From Dreissena polymorpha (lineage: Eukaryota > Mollusca > Bivalvia > Myida > Dreissenidae), in assembly GCF_020536995.1 (NCBI RefSeq), contig NC_068359.1, positions 77,495,821 through 77,559,820 on the forward strand: DNA of 64,000 bases, read 5' to 3'. The first letter of the stretch is position 1. Every line of letters begins with the position of its first letter. The translations under genes and the position numbers were made by a program. Below, piece by piece: positions 47,801-60,450 of this stretch. The notes under the pieces are model-generated. The model was not told the DNA's origin, made no database searches, and saw only the letters and a program-made list of their open reading frames with translations.

Positions 47801-48580
47801 CTATGTACTTTCATTTATTTATCTACTTATAATATACAAAATACGATAAAATGTATACGAAACTGCTGTATTATTACATTTATTTTACAGATTTTGATTT
47901 TGGTTCGGTTACAAATTGTGTACCTCATTGACCATCTTTGAAAACTTTGTGTATTCATGGGCTTAAACCCTATTGTATGTTGAAACAAACGCTAAAGTCT
48001 TTTTAACCTCAAGCTCAATTAGTTATATAGAAGTTATTTTAGAGAATAAGTAGTCTAAAAACTTATTTTTAGGACAGACGAACATCATCCTTCATGCAAA
48101 GAACATGACTATTTAAAGCAGCATTTGTCTTGTGGATTTAGTTCAAATGAACTATCAAAATTTACAGCCATAAACAAATTGTGTTTTTTTTTCATGAAAA
48201 TACTTCTCAGGTAAGTTTAATAATTTATTTTTTTTATTAAATATTAATGTAAATTAACTCCGTAAATGATCTTTTGTAAAGGATCGGACAAATGCAAACA
48301 AATACAATTTATTGTACTTTAGCAATGGATGTTTCATTATAGCCAGTACACAATGACTTGCACCATGTGTCAAAAATATTTATAGCATACGCCGAAAGGC
48401 ATTAATATATTTTTATATATAAGACTCGAAAAAAATTTAAAAAAAAAAGGAGTTTGGGTCTTAAAATAGAAATGTTTACATAATATATTCTTTGACGTTG
48501 ATTTCGTTGAAAGTCATCCTGTCTGAAACGTTGTAAGCACTTAAAGCAGTTTAAAAGCAAAATAGTAGAAAGGGCTATAA
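44886..48580. other. 3' flank of gene D, no gene
   Basis: Starts with 120 bp matching 25632-25755 downstream of gene B. 45100-46800 then repeats parts of the 36.7-38.4 kb flank ('tttatcagtacaggcaagat' near 45410, 'gaggagtcactccagatcag' near 45718). Near 45930-46040 four to five short AT-rich units ('tacaaaaatctatc', 'tacaaattatctt') repeat. A 330-bp dispersed repeat sits at 46916-47240. No receptor exon was found in it. Confidence 0.5.
46916..47240. repeat. Dispersed palindrome-headed repeat, copy 1
   Basis: About 325 bp closely matching 52255-52578. It starts with a hairpin whose arms are 'gtttatcatgc' and 'gcatgataaac', with 'ggttcgatcc' (B-box-like) inside. It continues with 'aaatatcgcattttttgacg' and ends near 'ctggtaataggataaaa'. 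Possibly a SINE or MITE. Confidence 0.6.
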
Positions 48581-50985
48581 CTAAACTGTAAATGACTTGT
48601 TTGAAAATGAGCTCTCTCTTGTTTTAACCGAGCCGTATTTTCGTTTTGAACCAGTGCCGTTGTAACTGGTGTCAATTTTTGAAAGGACTCCAGTTTGTTC
48701 ATTTGAGCGAGATATCAAATTTTGAACTTCATGGTCGTTATCGGCATACGACTCTTCATAAAAGGAGGCATTCACGATTCGTTGCTGTTGTGTTACATCA
48801 TTGTTGACGTCATTGTTACGCATTCTCACATAATCCTTTGTGATACATCTTTGGCACATCATTTGACGCACATCTCGGTCAAGCAAACAGAACAGAATGA
48901 AGTTCAAAAGCGCTTGTGACGGGTCAAAAAAGGCTTGAATGTACGAAAGCGATGTATCTATAACCTCTAAAGTTTTCGGTATTTCACCCTTAGAAGCAAT
49001 CAGCATGAAGAAGCGTATGGTACCCCATGCTCGGATGGCCAACAATACCAACCAAACATACAGGAAGTTTCTGTCGTCGGCGCGAAGATCAGGGTTGATT
49101 TCGTTTAAGTGCTTGAATCTGTGGCGAAGGTACTGAAATTCGACAATGAAAATGCAAACCTTGCTAAAGGAGTTACAAATGGCTATATCACTTGTCTCCC
49201 TTAACTTTTGATCCTTTGTTAAACAATCACGATTGTAATTAAGTACAAACAGTAAATCATTTGTACAATAATTCCGCCTTGTAATGTATGATTGTCTTCA
49301 TGATTGAGTCTTCAGGACATTTTTTTTAGTTTTGTGTGACAGAAGTCATTTTGAAATGTAACGGTCAAACAAGCTAACTAAAGACAAGCTAGATTTAAAT
49401 TGTATAACTTTGTTTGAAACTGTAAACCTTAGTATTTGAAAAGTCGTAATTATTATTATTTAATGTATTTTATTTGCCGATTTAAAAAAATGTTCATCGA
49501 AGTACATGTGCTATTTATAATACTACATATCTGGATGACAATTGTTTTTAAACGTCAATCTTTATAAATAATTTTGACATGTTTTGAAACTAATGGGTAA
49601 CGCTTCTCGTTCAAAAATAGATATACTCAACTAATAGGTCTTAGATTCAAAATACCAAATGCACACACCAGTTTAAATTTCAACAATACGTAAAATGTTG
49701 ATGTCAGCAGATAACAGGCTAACTCCCAAACTTTTCCAGTTATCAACATATATATAATAGATTTCTGCAGATGCTGTTTTTCAAAGATAACCCAGCACAA
49801 CGGTCCAATTTCTATGGAACGGTCGAACTCATTCCGACCCAGCATACCGTCTTCATATGCAATGGCGACGATAATGCCTGCCAATGAAAACATAAACAGC
49901 AAATGCATATGAATTGTACTGGGCACCCAATACAATAAAAGTATTCAAAGCATGGGCATACGACAATGTTGATCCCCTTAGAGTTGCGGATTGCTTCAGG
50001 TACTGTTGCCATTTTTTGTGACACGCTACGTAAGCGTATCTTTATTTATTGTATTAATTTACTTGGTGAAGCCTCTTCCCCCAAAAATATCAATTATTCC
50101 GTGAAGGGAAGGGGGTCTATTTAAAACGCATTAAGCTAGATCAGGTGACACATGTAGAAGATTTAATGGATGAAAAGCTTTGAAAATAGTTAAGTGATTG
50201 CCTGGTACTGTCCATGACACAACGTTGGATACGACAAGGACCCTGGTTGAAGACACTTCGCGCCTGTTGACCGCTGTGAACAAGTAGACAGCAATAGCTA
50301 CAGTCAGAAAGAATGAGACCAGGCTTGAGTAGGTTGTTACAGCACTCTGTACCGTGCAAAACAGTTTTTCACTAACGTGGTCTCCGAAACCGTGCACCAC
50401 AATCGAAGCCAAATATCCTGAAAAAAAAGGATTTTATTCTTTGTGATTTTTCTGTTTTGAAAGAACAATTCTTATTTGATAAACTTGTTTTTTAAACTTG
50501 AAATTAAAATAATTTTAACAAACATTCAAAATATTACATTTTTGCGAGAGGATAAATTACATTACTATTTAAATATTATGAACATCTGTGAACACGTCCC
50601 TTGAAATCTAAAAGACAATTATATTTTGTCCTCAGTCAACGATTGATATTAACCAAACAAAAGGACAGTTGATAAATATAAATGACGTACAAAGAGATAA
50701 ATAGTATCCTCTAAAGGTATAAACTTCCTGGTTAAAACGTTGGTCGATATCACATTTCAAGATCTATAAATATAGGCGATACGATATTTTACCTGAAGTC
50801 TGTAGGAAGTCAGCTATAGTCAAGAATGTCATCAATTTTCTCGCCGTGTTTCGTATTCCCGGACAAAGTGCAAACGTCAGGAATATCCCGATGGCACCAA
50901 AGATGGACAGTCCACAACTCACAGCCGATACACATGATTGATTGAAACTCAAGCTGTTATTGGTTGCATTATCTTCCCTTGACAT
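48581..50985 (-). CDS. Gene D: GPR157-like seven-transmembrane receptor (class II)
   Basis: Four coding exons: 50985-50793, 50417-50202, 49877-49669 and 49132-48581, predicting 389 aa with phases 1, 1, 0. The ATG lies 5 nt after a CAG acceptor-like site, as in gene B; the frame upstream is open, so an earlier start cannot be excluded. Motifs: 'CGLSIFGAIGIFLTFALC' (TM1), 'LTIADFLQTSG', 'FCTVQSAVTTYSSLVSFF' (TM3), 'LLAIRAWGTIRFFML' (TM6) and 'QAFFDPSQALLNFILFC' (TM7, FF where the others have IG). The extracellular loop reads 'EIGPLCWV' instead of GTGPWCWV but keeps the cysteine. The donor of the 50202 exon is GC (CAG|GCAATC). The tail contains KYGSV and ends SFTV. Closest paralogue: gene B. Confidence 0.87.
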
Positions 50986-51006
50986 TGTTTCTGTTGATGT
51001 AAACAA

Positions 51007-53000
51007 TCCTTGACCGCATCAAAGCTCTTAATTTAATCAAACACCATTTTGAATGTTTTGTGGATGAGCTATGTTGTATTTTGAACCAAAACTATAGCGT
51101 TCAAAAAACAAAATTTCATTGAACAGAAAACAAAAATAATTTCATAGTGAAGCACGCCATTTTGTCAAGTTTGTGTATTTTGGTATACTCAAAATACACC
51201 AGTAATCCTTATATAGGTGAGTGTAATTAGCTACCTTAAATTGCTCCCAAAGAGATTGTTATAATGTTTTATATAATGTGATGAAGCATCCTATAAGTAA
51301 AATTGGTACAGGAAGCAAACCGTTATGAACAATATTGTACTATATGTTATATTTAAAAGCAATTATAAAAACACATTATAATTATTTGACCAACAATATC
51401 ACATATTCCATGAATGAATGTCATGCATTCATAAATGCATATTATATTAAAGTTATTATCTTCCGTTAATTATGTGAATCATTTATGGTAAGGTTTTTTT
51501 GTTTTCAACACATTTATATGCATTACGATTTAAGATGCTTTATCAATACACACACACAAGTAAACAATGGTAAACATAAAACATCCATAAACCATTCAGC
51601 AACAATGCATTTTCATAATCAAGTCCCAAACACGAACATGTTTAACGAGGTACTGTACATCGCAACGAAAGAAAATAACCGAGTACGTTGTTTACACGGT
51701 TAAGATTATTTACAACAGGTGGGTAGACACCCCACATATTGATTTAGACTCACGTGCATATAAGCTACCATAGATGGAAGTTAATAGTTCAAATTTCAAA
51801 ATGCGGACAAATAACACTTCATTCTCCACGTTAGATTAAATTAGAGGAGTTGAAAGGGAGAAAACATTTAACTACAATTTCGTTCATGAAACACAATATA
51901 AGGCCATAAATATTCCCTTCATTTACTGCGGTACTTTATTCCAAATAAAGAAGTTCATAAAATATAAGTATACATGCTTGCCGTATTTAACGCCTCGGGG
52001 ATTGTGTTTTTTGTTAATTTAGAAAGAATGCACAATAGACGTTTATGATGAACCTGATTTTGAAAATACGACATTTGCACTATTTGTATAAATATATGTG
52101 TAAACGTAATACAAACTAAATCCGATTTACCATGGCACTTACCAAACATCACTCAGAGTGTACCCGTTTACACACGAGTGGCATAATGAATGGTTCGTTT
52201 ATATCATACTAAGTTACAATGAACATATAGAATAGTATGTAAGATTTGGATAAAGATCAAGTTTATCATGCAAGGCTTAGAACCGATGTAGTGCGAGGCT
52301 TGTCGAGCGCTAACACGGTTCGAGCCGAGCATGATAAAGCTGATATTTATCCAAAACTTACATAATATTCTATTTATCTTATTATTTGCTCCATTTTTCC
52401 ATTAATAATTATCAAATATCGCATTTTTTGACGATCTTGTTTCCCGTAATTGACAAAAACAGATTCTCATTTTTTTTGAAAAAAACCCAAATCTGATCTA
52501 AAAATAGCGATAGTATAAAGCTCAAGTTTATACGATCGTTGTTATACTTTCGATTTTCCTCTGGTAATAGGATAAAAAACCGTGCTTCGAATGAAACATA
52601 CATCGTTATTTCAGCATCGGACGCCGTACTTTGAATCGAGAATTGATTTTACGTTTTGAGTCGTATTATTATTATATACATTGTATTCAAATAACTATTT
52701 TTTTAAAAGTCATACCATTTTGCAAATATGTTCTGCATCAAAAGATAATTATTTTACAATAAAAATCTTGACACAATATGCAACTTGATTTATGAAGTGA
52801 CCAAAATAAAGCTACATCATCAATCATTCATGGCAATGTGTTAACAATCAAACGACGTCAATATCCCTGCCCGCCATTCTTGTAATGCTTTTGTTTGACG
52901 CCCAATAAACAATTCAATATATCCAACCTCAAATTGTTTATCATGAGAACACTGCTCAGGTAAAATGTGTCTTCTATGAAATATCAAGGTAAATAATCTC
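51007..53000. other. Upstream of gene D and decayed unit flank, no gene
   Basis: Non-coding. 51480-51560 and 51690-51840 resemble the flank blocks at 45340-45430, 4590-4760 and 38180-38330. 52580-52650 resembles 5210-5290. 52740-52930 resembles 39160-39350. The order is the same as downstream of genes A and C, so this is the 3' flank of the E unit, interrupted by the next insertion. Confidence 0.5.
52255..52578. repeat. Dispersed palindrome-headed repeat, copy 2
   Basis: Same family and orientation as 46916-47240, including 'tttatcatgcaaggcttaga', 'cgagccgagcatgataaa' and 'aaatagcgatagtataaagct'. About 10-15% different by eye. Confidence 0.6.
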
Positions 53001-54664
53001 CATAAATTATCTTTAAGAGCGGTTAATGTAAACCCAACACATACCAACATCATCACACATGAAAATAATCTTTTTCCGAGATAACAATTGTCCTCACAAA
53101 TGCAAAGATACTAAATTAAGGAACATTCCAGCACCGCAATGTCTGATGTTATTCCTTTCTCATACCAAGACCATGGCCATGCAGCATATGCCCAATGCCC
53201 ATTAAAATATATCCCCATACCTTGGCCTCCTGCACTGTCAGTAAATAGTTTCTCATCTTCATTTGAAACCCAAAAATTATTGTGAAACATTGCAATACCA
53301 TTCTGATTTTTGAAAACTTCCAACCACATGACTAAATCAAGCCTTATTTCTCTGCTTACCCTCAAATGATGGTGAGGCTTTGTAAAACCACATATGCTAT
53401 TTATAAGCCGTCTGCAAAATGGCCGCCCTCCTATAACTTCCCGAGAAGCTAAATTCAACGAACCAATCAAACTTTGCATTTCTTTAAGAATTGTCTTAAT
53501 TTTATTGAGCACTGCCTCAATTTATCCCACAATTTCAAGGACTTTTTGGTGTGGTATACGAACGATCATATTAGTTGTATCAAGTTCCAAACCTAAGAAC
53601 ACCAGCACATCAGTGGGGCCCTCAGGTTTATCATCAGCCAAAGGCACAAACAATTCATTGACACATTCGATAAAGCAATTCATCGCTATTTCACAACTTA
53701 ACCGGTCTTTAGTCTGCCTAAGAAATCGTCCAAGTAGTGAATTAAACGACCAACTGGCATTTCACTTTTGATGTGAGACTCCAGGAAGGTCGCAAATGTT
53801 TCAAAATGTCGACAGCTAATTGAACAACCATTGGCATATCTTTATTAACATAATATCTGTTCATGAACTGAAATCCTAATAACTCAATATCCTCCAATCT
53901 AACAGGAAGTAGTAGAAATGCATTCTTTAAATCCATTATGAATACTTTACAGTTTCTCCCAAAGTCATGTATTTATTTGTAAAGGAGCCAGTGACTTTAG
54001 GTCTGAATTAATGGAGTCTTGCTGAGCGGATTTGACTACTGTGGGCACCTCGTATGAACCGGGGTCTGAAACTTTGGGTAGCGAATCGAAATGAATGCCC
54101 TCAAGCTGATGGCAATGCTTGCTTTTTGAAGCAGGAAGAGGCTGGGTGACTGCCCCCGCAATTGGAACATGTATGGGAGAATCGACAAGTAGGCCAAGAG
54201 CAGGCGCCCTTATTGTAATCCAGACAAGGGTACGAGGAACCGACTCCTTGTCCCCTTGGCGTTTCAGTACTACTAGGGCCTGACACATCGTCCCCCGATA
54301 GCGAACAACGCCACCAGAGATCCGTGTTGATCTCAGCCCAGGATGCAGGGCTGACTTCCTGCCGTAGCCGGAACTGAATTTCATAGGAACGCCAAGCAAA
54401 ACCAGCACGCTTGCTTGCTGCATCCCTGATATTATACATATATTTCAACAAATTGGGAGCCTCATGACTATGTGAAACAATATAGACGGACATAAAAATG
54501 ATAAAAGCATCAGTCCATTGACTGATGCATTTGAATTTGGGACTTGTCCTCCTTCGGCCCTGTTTCGATGGTCCCATTTGGTCCTTGGTAAAGGATCCCC
54601 CACCAGAACAATAATCCTGCAACTCCGATGAACCTTTTAACATTAATGCTAAATTTACAAACTG

Positions 54665-56286
54665 CACCCGATTGTATAAACGCTGGTTAAAGTTACCGCT
54701 CGGTAGCATTCAAACCTTGGTAAGTTTGCGGTTATTCAGGTATAGAAACCTTAAAGGTAACTCGATTGTATAAACACGATATACCGCAAAGTAACCTAAC
54801 CGCGCATAGTAGAATTTAACCACCGGTAACTTTAACCAAAACATTCCCACAATGCATTTTCTAATGACGTAATTTTCGCGCGAAGTGTCACGCTTATAAA
54901 CAGCGACATGTATTTTTTTTTTTATCAAATTTATTTACAAATGAATTCGCAATAAAATAAAGTGTAAATTTTAACTATGAGTTCATCAAAATGACCAGGG
55001 ACAAATTGATAATGATGTCGGGATTTGCATCATTTAGCGGAATCCCTCGTGCTTCCAAACTGCAAGAGAGTGCTTACAAAGACGTCTATTCTTCTAGTTG
55101 TTCTAGATGTAACATAAAAATTATACATGGTCGTCGTAACATGCTAGACTTTTCTTCTAATTTGGCTTATGTTTACAATAAACTTACTTACTTTCTTGTA
55201 CAATAAGGGAATTTACCATAGACAAATAAAACATTGTTCAAGTTTAAATATATCTTTGTATGCGGAAATCTGCAAATGCAACCGAGTTCACCAACGGCTA
55301 TTATTTGTGTCGTGTTCTGAGAAAACTGGGCATAATGCATGTGCGTAAAATGTCGTCCCAGATTAGCTTGTTAAGATCGCACAGGCTAATCAGGGACGAC
55401 ACTTTCCGCTAAAAAATGATTTTTGCTAAGAAGGGACTTCATTTAACAAAAAATGTCATAAAAGCGGAAAGTGTCGTCCCTGATTAGCCTGTGCGAACTG
55501 CACAGGCTAATATGGGACGACACTTTAAGCACATGCATTATGCCCATTTTTCTCAGAACACGACACATTTGATAAACTGCTCCGGTTCATTTTAACAGCA
55601 GTAATGCACATAGAGTACATGACGTAGCGTGTGACGAAGAAGAAAGTTTATTGAGTTCTCATTTGAATATAATGATATGATGGCATAAGGGTCTTTATTT
55701 AACTATGCTAAAATAATTATCAAAGAACCTAGATGCAAACTCGTCAATTATTGAATTAAATGGATCATTTATGGATTTTAAAGGACTATTAAAGGTAAGA
55801 TACTAGTTCGAACGTGTTTTGTTTTTTGTTTGTACTTTTGTTGTTCCCTGTTCTCGGAGAAATGATTTTAACATGGGCGCCATTGATGCATCGGATCACA
55901 CACGGCATACCCATAACAAAATATAAGAAACACGTTCTGTGCGTCCTTAAATTCGTCGTCCGAAGTCGGAAATCGTATAGCATTGTAAATTAAGTCAAAT
56001 AAAGTGTCAGTCGCTGCAATTTGTTGTTTACTCGTCGAAATTGTGAAGGTCGTCGATGGTTCGCTTTTATAATGTCGCGCGCCGCGGCCATTTTGTGTAA
56101 GTTACTCCTCGGTTACTTGTACTTACCCACCTAGGGAAGCAGGGTATGTTTTAACTGGGTTTTAACCGATCGGTATAACTAACCAAATTTTATACAAACG
56201 CTTACCGACCAGTAACCAACATGTTACCGACTTTTAACCGCCGGTATGTGGTTAACCGCCGGTTTAACTGTTTATACAATCGGGTG
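54665..56286. mobile_element. PIF/Harbinger-like non-autonomous element
   Basis: 1622 bp with ends CACCCGATTGTATAAAC and GTTTATACAATCGGGTG (exact inverted 17-mers), flanked by CTG on both sides (54662-54664 and 56287-56289). A 3-bp CWG target fits PIF/Harbinger. Subterminal sequence is full of 'taaccgccggt'-like words. The interior holds a nested hairpin MITE and no transposase; the small frame at 54991-55206 has no recognisable motif. Confidence 0.75.
55305..55568. mobile_element. Hairpin MITE, copy 2
   Basis: About 264 bp with long inverted ends ('tgtgtcgtgttctgagaaaa' and 'ctcagaacacgacaca') and inner palindromes built on 'gtgtcgtccctgattagcct', as at 9893-10152. It is nested inside the PIF/Harbinger-like element. 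Confidence 0.8.
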
Positions 56287-56639
56287 CTGGTTGTTCGAAA
56301 TGCGTTCTCGGAGCAGCATTGGAAAATGTCCGAAGACCTCATCACTCGTACAACGAGTTCGATCAAAAGTGGGACTTGGGAGTGACCCAAACGCACCACC
56401 ACCACCACACCCTGTGACCATTTTGGGAGTTGAGACAGATTGAACAACATGAGATGACGAGAGAACAATATTCGAATCACGAATAATCTTCTCAAAATCA
56501 ATGATATTACCCGCAGGTATTTATACCACGGGCTATAGCAAGGCTGCCTCCATCTCTTCCGCATGCGTCTTTCGCTTTCGTCCTCGCGGCATTGCGATGC
56601 GATACGATTTTTTAACAATAAATTTCAAAATTGAAACAA

Positions 56640-57770
56640 GTTTCTCCAGCGCTGGAGAGAAAAGGCAGTGGAATAGACTATTATTTATACCGTTCCCGAA
56701 TAATTTCGTCGTTGTCAGCTAATTTGTTTACATGCCGTAGGTATATGCTAAGAGACAAACAAGTTCGAAACTTCAACAAAATAACGCGGTTTATTTTTAA
56801 AACAAATAAACCACAAAAATTTTGAAAAAAACATTATTCTAAAGGTTACATACACAACAAAAAACTACAATAAACATACCCGTATCACCAACTTTAAGAT
56901 TATACTTATTTGATAACAGGACCTTCAACAACGACTTACATTTCATGAAATATAATGCTTCACAGATAAAACATTATAATTATAATATAAAACCGATGTC
57001 CTACAACAGTCCATTTATAGTATTCTTCGTACGATGTAACAAATCGAAACCTTTTTTCTAAAACTACGATTAAGTAAGATTGGTACACATGGAAAACAAA
57101 TTACACATTGTAAAAACTTAGGAAAAAGATATCACATGAACACGCAGTATTTGGCAATTAAGAATTTTACAAATGTAAACTTTTTTTTAAATGAGAAAAT
57201 TGGTCGATGTTTTTCTCGCGGCTGGCTTGATACTTATCTCCATTAGTCGGCTATCGCCTGATATAGACCGCTATAATTAAAATATTTTTTGTACCTGTTG
57301 TGCCAACGTTGTTGCTCTGAACGTTTCGGATATTTACGACTCATATGATTATTGTCCGCTCTCCAAGCCATTGGTTACCGACACGGATTTAACATTGTTA
57401 ATTTCTGAATTTCCATCTAGTGGCTTGTATTGTTTAGTGAAAATATTCAATCAATTTAGTTGAAATATTTAAACTGTATAAGTATACAGTTGATTATAAT
57501 ATGATTGGTCGATAAACGTTCTTTGATCGCCTTATCGAAATCTTACGAAAGAGTTTTAAAGCAATTCATGCTTTTTATATTTTCTTAACTCCTTTTATTC
57601 ATTAAATAAGGTATTGTTTTGCACAAATATGGCGTCGAGTAATGACGTCATTAACGAATGTGATAAGAAATTAGTCCCACATGTATTTTTAGTATGTCTA
57701 ATCGTTTACTCTTTGTTGTTGTTCTTCAAAGCTTTTAAATCAATATTTGTATTTTAGGTTAGCACTGACT
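56640..57770. other. Intergenic, no gene
   Basis: No coding motif seen. From about 57440 the sequence matches the 3' flank of genes A and C (compare 5670-5950 and 39450-39640), leading into the 3' end of copy E. Confidence 0.5.
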
Positions 57771-59637
57771 AAATTGGTATTTCTTCGGGCGACGGGCTAT
57801 CCGTTTTACTGCATCGCCCCGTCTCATGCACATGTTCTGTTACTGCGCCATAAGTTACACTGACAGCAACTTCCTGCCACGATTGATCCGAAAATTATGT
57901 TGTTTCTTTATCCGACCAAGCTTCGCCAATGACAAGATCTAACTGACTGTTCATCCTAATCAGATTTGTTTGTGCTGATTCCTCCTGAGATAACATCTCA
58001 TGCATTAAATGCATGTCTTTATGCCTTTTCTGGTGCATACCACAAGCTCCTGACGTATCTCGATGTTCAATATACAGAACAAAATGAAATTGAAGAAGGC
58101 TTGAGAAGGGTCCTCGATTGCTTGTAGATAAAGCAAAACATAAACTGTTGTCTCTTTACCAAGCACTGGTGTCATGAAGAACCGAATTGTGCTCCAAATG
58201 CAAGCAATATTATCCAGATATAGAGGAATTTTATATCATCTGGTCGTAAAATGGGATTGCCAATGATCTGTATCTTTGGAAATGAAGCTGTAACACAAAA
58301 ATCGTTGCCACGCGTACACAGGTTAACATTAAGTAAACGTTTTATTGGTAAGAGCTATTTAGTCATATTTTCTCCCTTTATTATTAAATGAACTATAACT
58401 TTGCGTTGAATGTGATTTTATAGATGCAAAGTTTGGTTGCAAGTCGTTAAACAAACACGTACTTAACAATTAGTTTATGTCTGCATATCATCTTTATACA
58501 TACCAACTGTAGTTAATGAAGAACATAAAACGACGCTGTCGAAAAGTGGCACAATATCTCCCAACTTTTACCAGCCACGAACATGTACATGTATATCAAT
58601 GATGTTTTACGCGTGGATTGGTTCCATTTTATCCAACACCATCGTCCAATTCCTATTGGCTCCGTATTATCATGGTTGTTCTGCCCCAGCATCGCATCTA
58701 AGAGTGCTACGATACAATTATGGCTATGTTAGAAAGCATACTATTTGGAAATTGATTTTTTTCATCATAGAATATCATCAAGATAGGTGTAAAGATTCAT
58801 GTTGATCAGCAAATATAAGAGGATATTTGCAGAAGAAGTCTTCATTTTATAGAGACACACATGTAAGTAATTATTGCATGTCAGGCTAGCACAAATGTTT
58901 TTTGGGACTATTATTGTTTTAAAGTAAACAGAACCCATGATGACATATGAATATTGTCTTCAAATTATACAGTTATGCTAAAATATCTCTGTATGATTAC
59001 AAAATCTAAATAATAAATACATATCAAGAAACGAAATTCTTAACAGACACAATCCAAGACACCAGGTTTGACACGGTTATGAATTGCTGATCAGACATTT
59101 GTATTTTGTAGACTGATATTAACAAATACAGCGCAATGACGACCATCTTGTTGAAACATACTGAACTTGTAGTCAAAGCACTTTGCATCACACAGAATGT
59201 CTGCCACTCGCTTTTAGTCATGTGAGGGTCATGGTAGGCAATTACAGCCATGCAACCTAAAAACATATTTATATGTAAATATAAAAAAAAATAATGTCAG
59301 TTAGTGTTACGCTACTCAGCTTATTTGGCTAAGGATGATAGTGAATTATGAACAAATGTATGTAATGGTTTAATCAATATATATTTAGAGAGCACTATTT
59401 ATTACAGAGATGAGATCAGGCTCTATATTATTCACAAGTTTAGGAAAAGAGTAAAAACTTAGGATACGAGTACAGCCTATTGGAATTCCTCTCAATTTAT
59501 ACTAATTTGCACGCAGTACATGTTATATCAATACATGTGACAAAAATATCGCATGTGGACGAGTCACACTGACTTGATGTTGATAATATCGTACATGTAT
59601 ATAGTGTTGTTAGCTCTAGACTAGTATATTCCTCTTC

Positions 59638-59749
59638 TCACCGGCTGGCGTGAAGAAGTCGGCAATGTTCAGGCAAGTCACCATTTTACTGGCTCACCGG
59701 CTGGCGTGAAGAAGTCGGCAATGTTCAGGCAAGTCACCATTTTCCTGGT
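59638..59749. repeat. 56-bp tandem duplication in exon 2 of copy E
   Basis: Units 59638-59693 and 59694-59749 differ at one base. Each carries the end of the exon and its splice donor (on the minus strand GCCG|GTGAG), so the donor is duplicated. Confidence 0.9.
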
Positions 59750-60310
59750 CGTATTTCGGATGCTCGAAATGAAAATTAAGGTCATAACGATGAGAACTGC
59801 GCCTATCATTGACAATACACAGCTTTCGGGAGAAACTACAGACAAATTGATATTTTAGTTCATTGGATTACTTGATGACGCAGATGCGTCATCAAGCAGC
59901 GATCCGTTAAGAAGAGATTCGGTTAGTTGCCCGTAAAGAAAACACCAACCAAACAATTTACTCTACATTGCTTGAGTAAACTGCAATTATATATGTAACA
60001 TTAAGGACCTGTATATATTACAATTATAAAGATGCAAGTAAAATCTAAATAACAAATGTAATGCATATTTTATACTCAATGGTTTTGTTTGGAAGCTTTT
60101 ATTTTATGCTTTCCGGTGGTTTAAAGAGAAATATCAATTAATTAAAAATAATAATTCACTGGTTTAAACAGTAAAAATTAACGGTGAATTTTATCGATAA
60201 TTTTTACTGTTATAATGTGAAATGACGCCGTTTTCATGATGTCACGACGTCAATATTTCAGCAAAAATGCAAAAAGAAATAAGTTGTAAGCATACAATAA
60301 AAAGACAATC

Positions 60311-60450
60311 GTTGGATTTAATGGAATATCGATTTTAGTTCACTAGTGATCTTGGAAAAAAATATTTTTCACTCTTTGCTGCGAAAATAGTGAAAATATT
60401 ATGTTCTATGATCACTCGTGAATTATAATCGATATTCCACCTTATCCAAC
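60311..60450. mobile_element. 140-bp foldback repeat in intron 1 of copy E
   Basis: Arms start 'gttggatttaatggaatatc' and, on the other strand, 'gttggataaggtggaatatc', continuing through 'tcactagtgatc'. Non-coding and MITE-like. A smaller hairpin (acagtaaaaatta ... ttttactgt) lies at 60172-60217. Confidence 0.6.

Larger units (their letters stand above)
53000..56640 (-). mobile_element. Second YR (DIRS-like) retroelement fossil, minus strand
   Basis: Recognisable parts read on the minus strand: a possible gag start near 56606 ('MPRGRKRKTHAEEMEAALL'), gag-like sequence with a CCCH/CCHC-type cluster ('GACSWPTCRFSHTCSNCGG', near 54150-54210), RT sequence 'DLKNAFLLLPVRLEDIELLG' (53742-53936), and an RT thumb/RNase H region with 'SLIGSLNLASREVIGGRPFC' and 'FTDSAGGQGMGIYFNG' (53111-53512). 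No recombinase domain or terminal repeats were recognised, so the ends are approximate. It is broken several times and split by the TIR element at 54665-56286. It interrupts flank homology that runs 52930 to 57440. Confidence 0.65.

Noticed and set aside
53394-53771. 125-codon plus-strand frame
   Set aside because: It lies antisense to the RT/RNase H-like sequence of the minus-strand retroelement fossil.
54991-55206. 71-codon frame inside the Harbinger-like element
   Set aside because: No DDE or Myb-like motif; short and unsupported.
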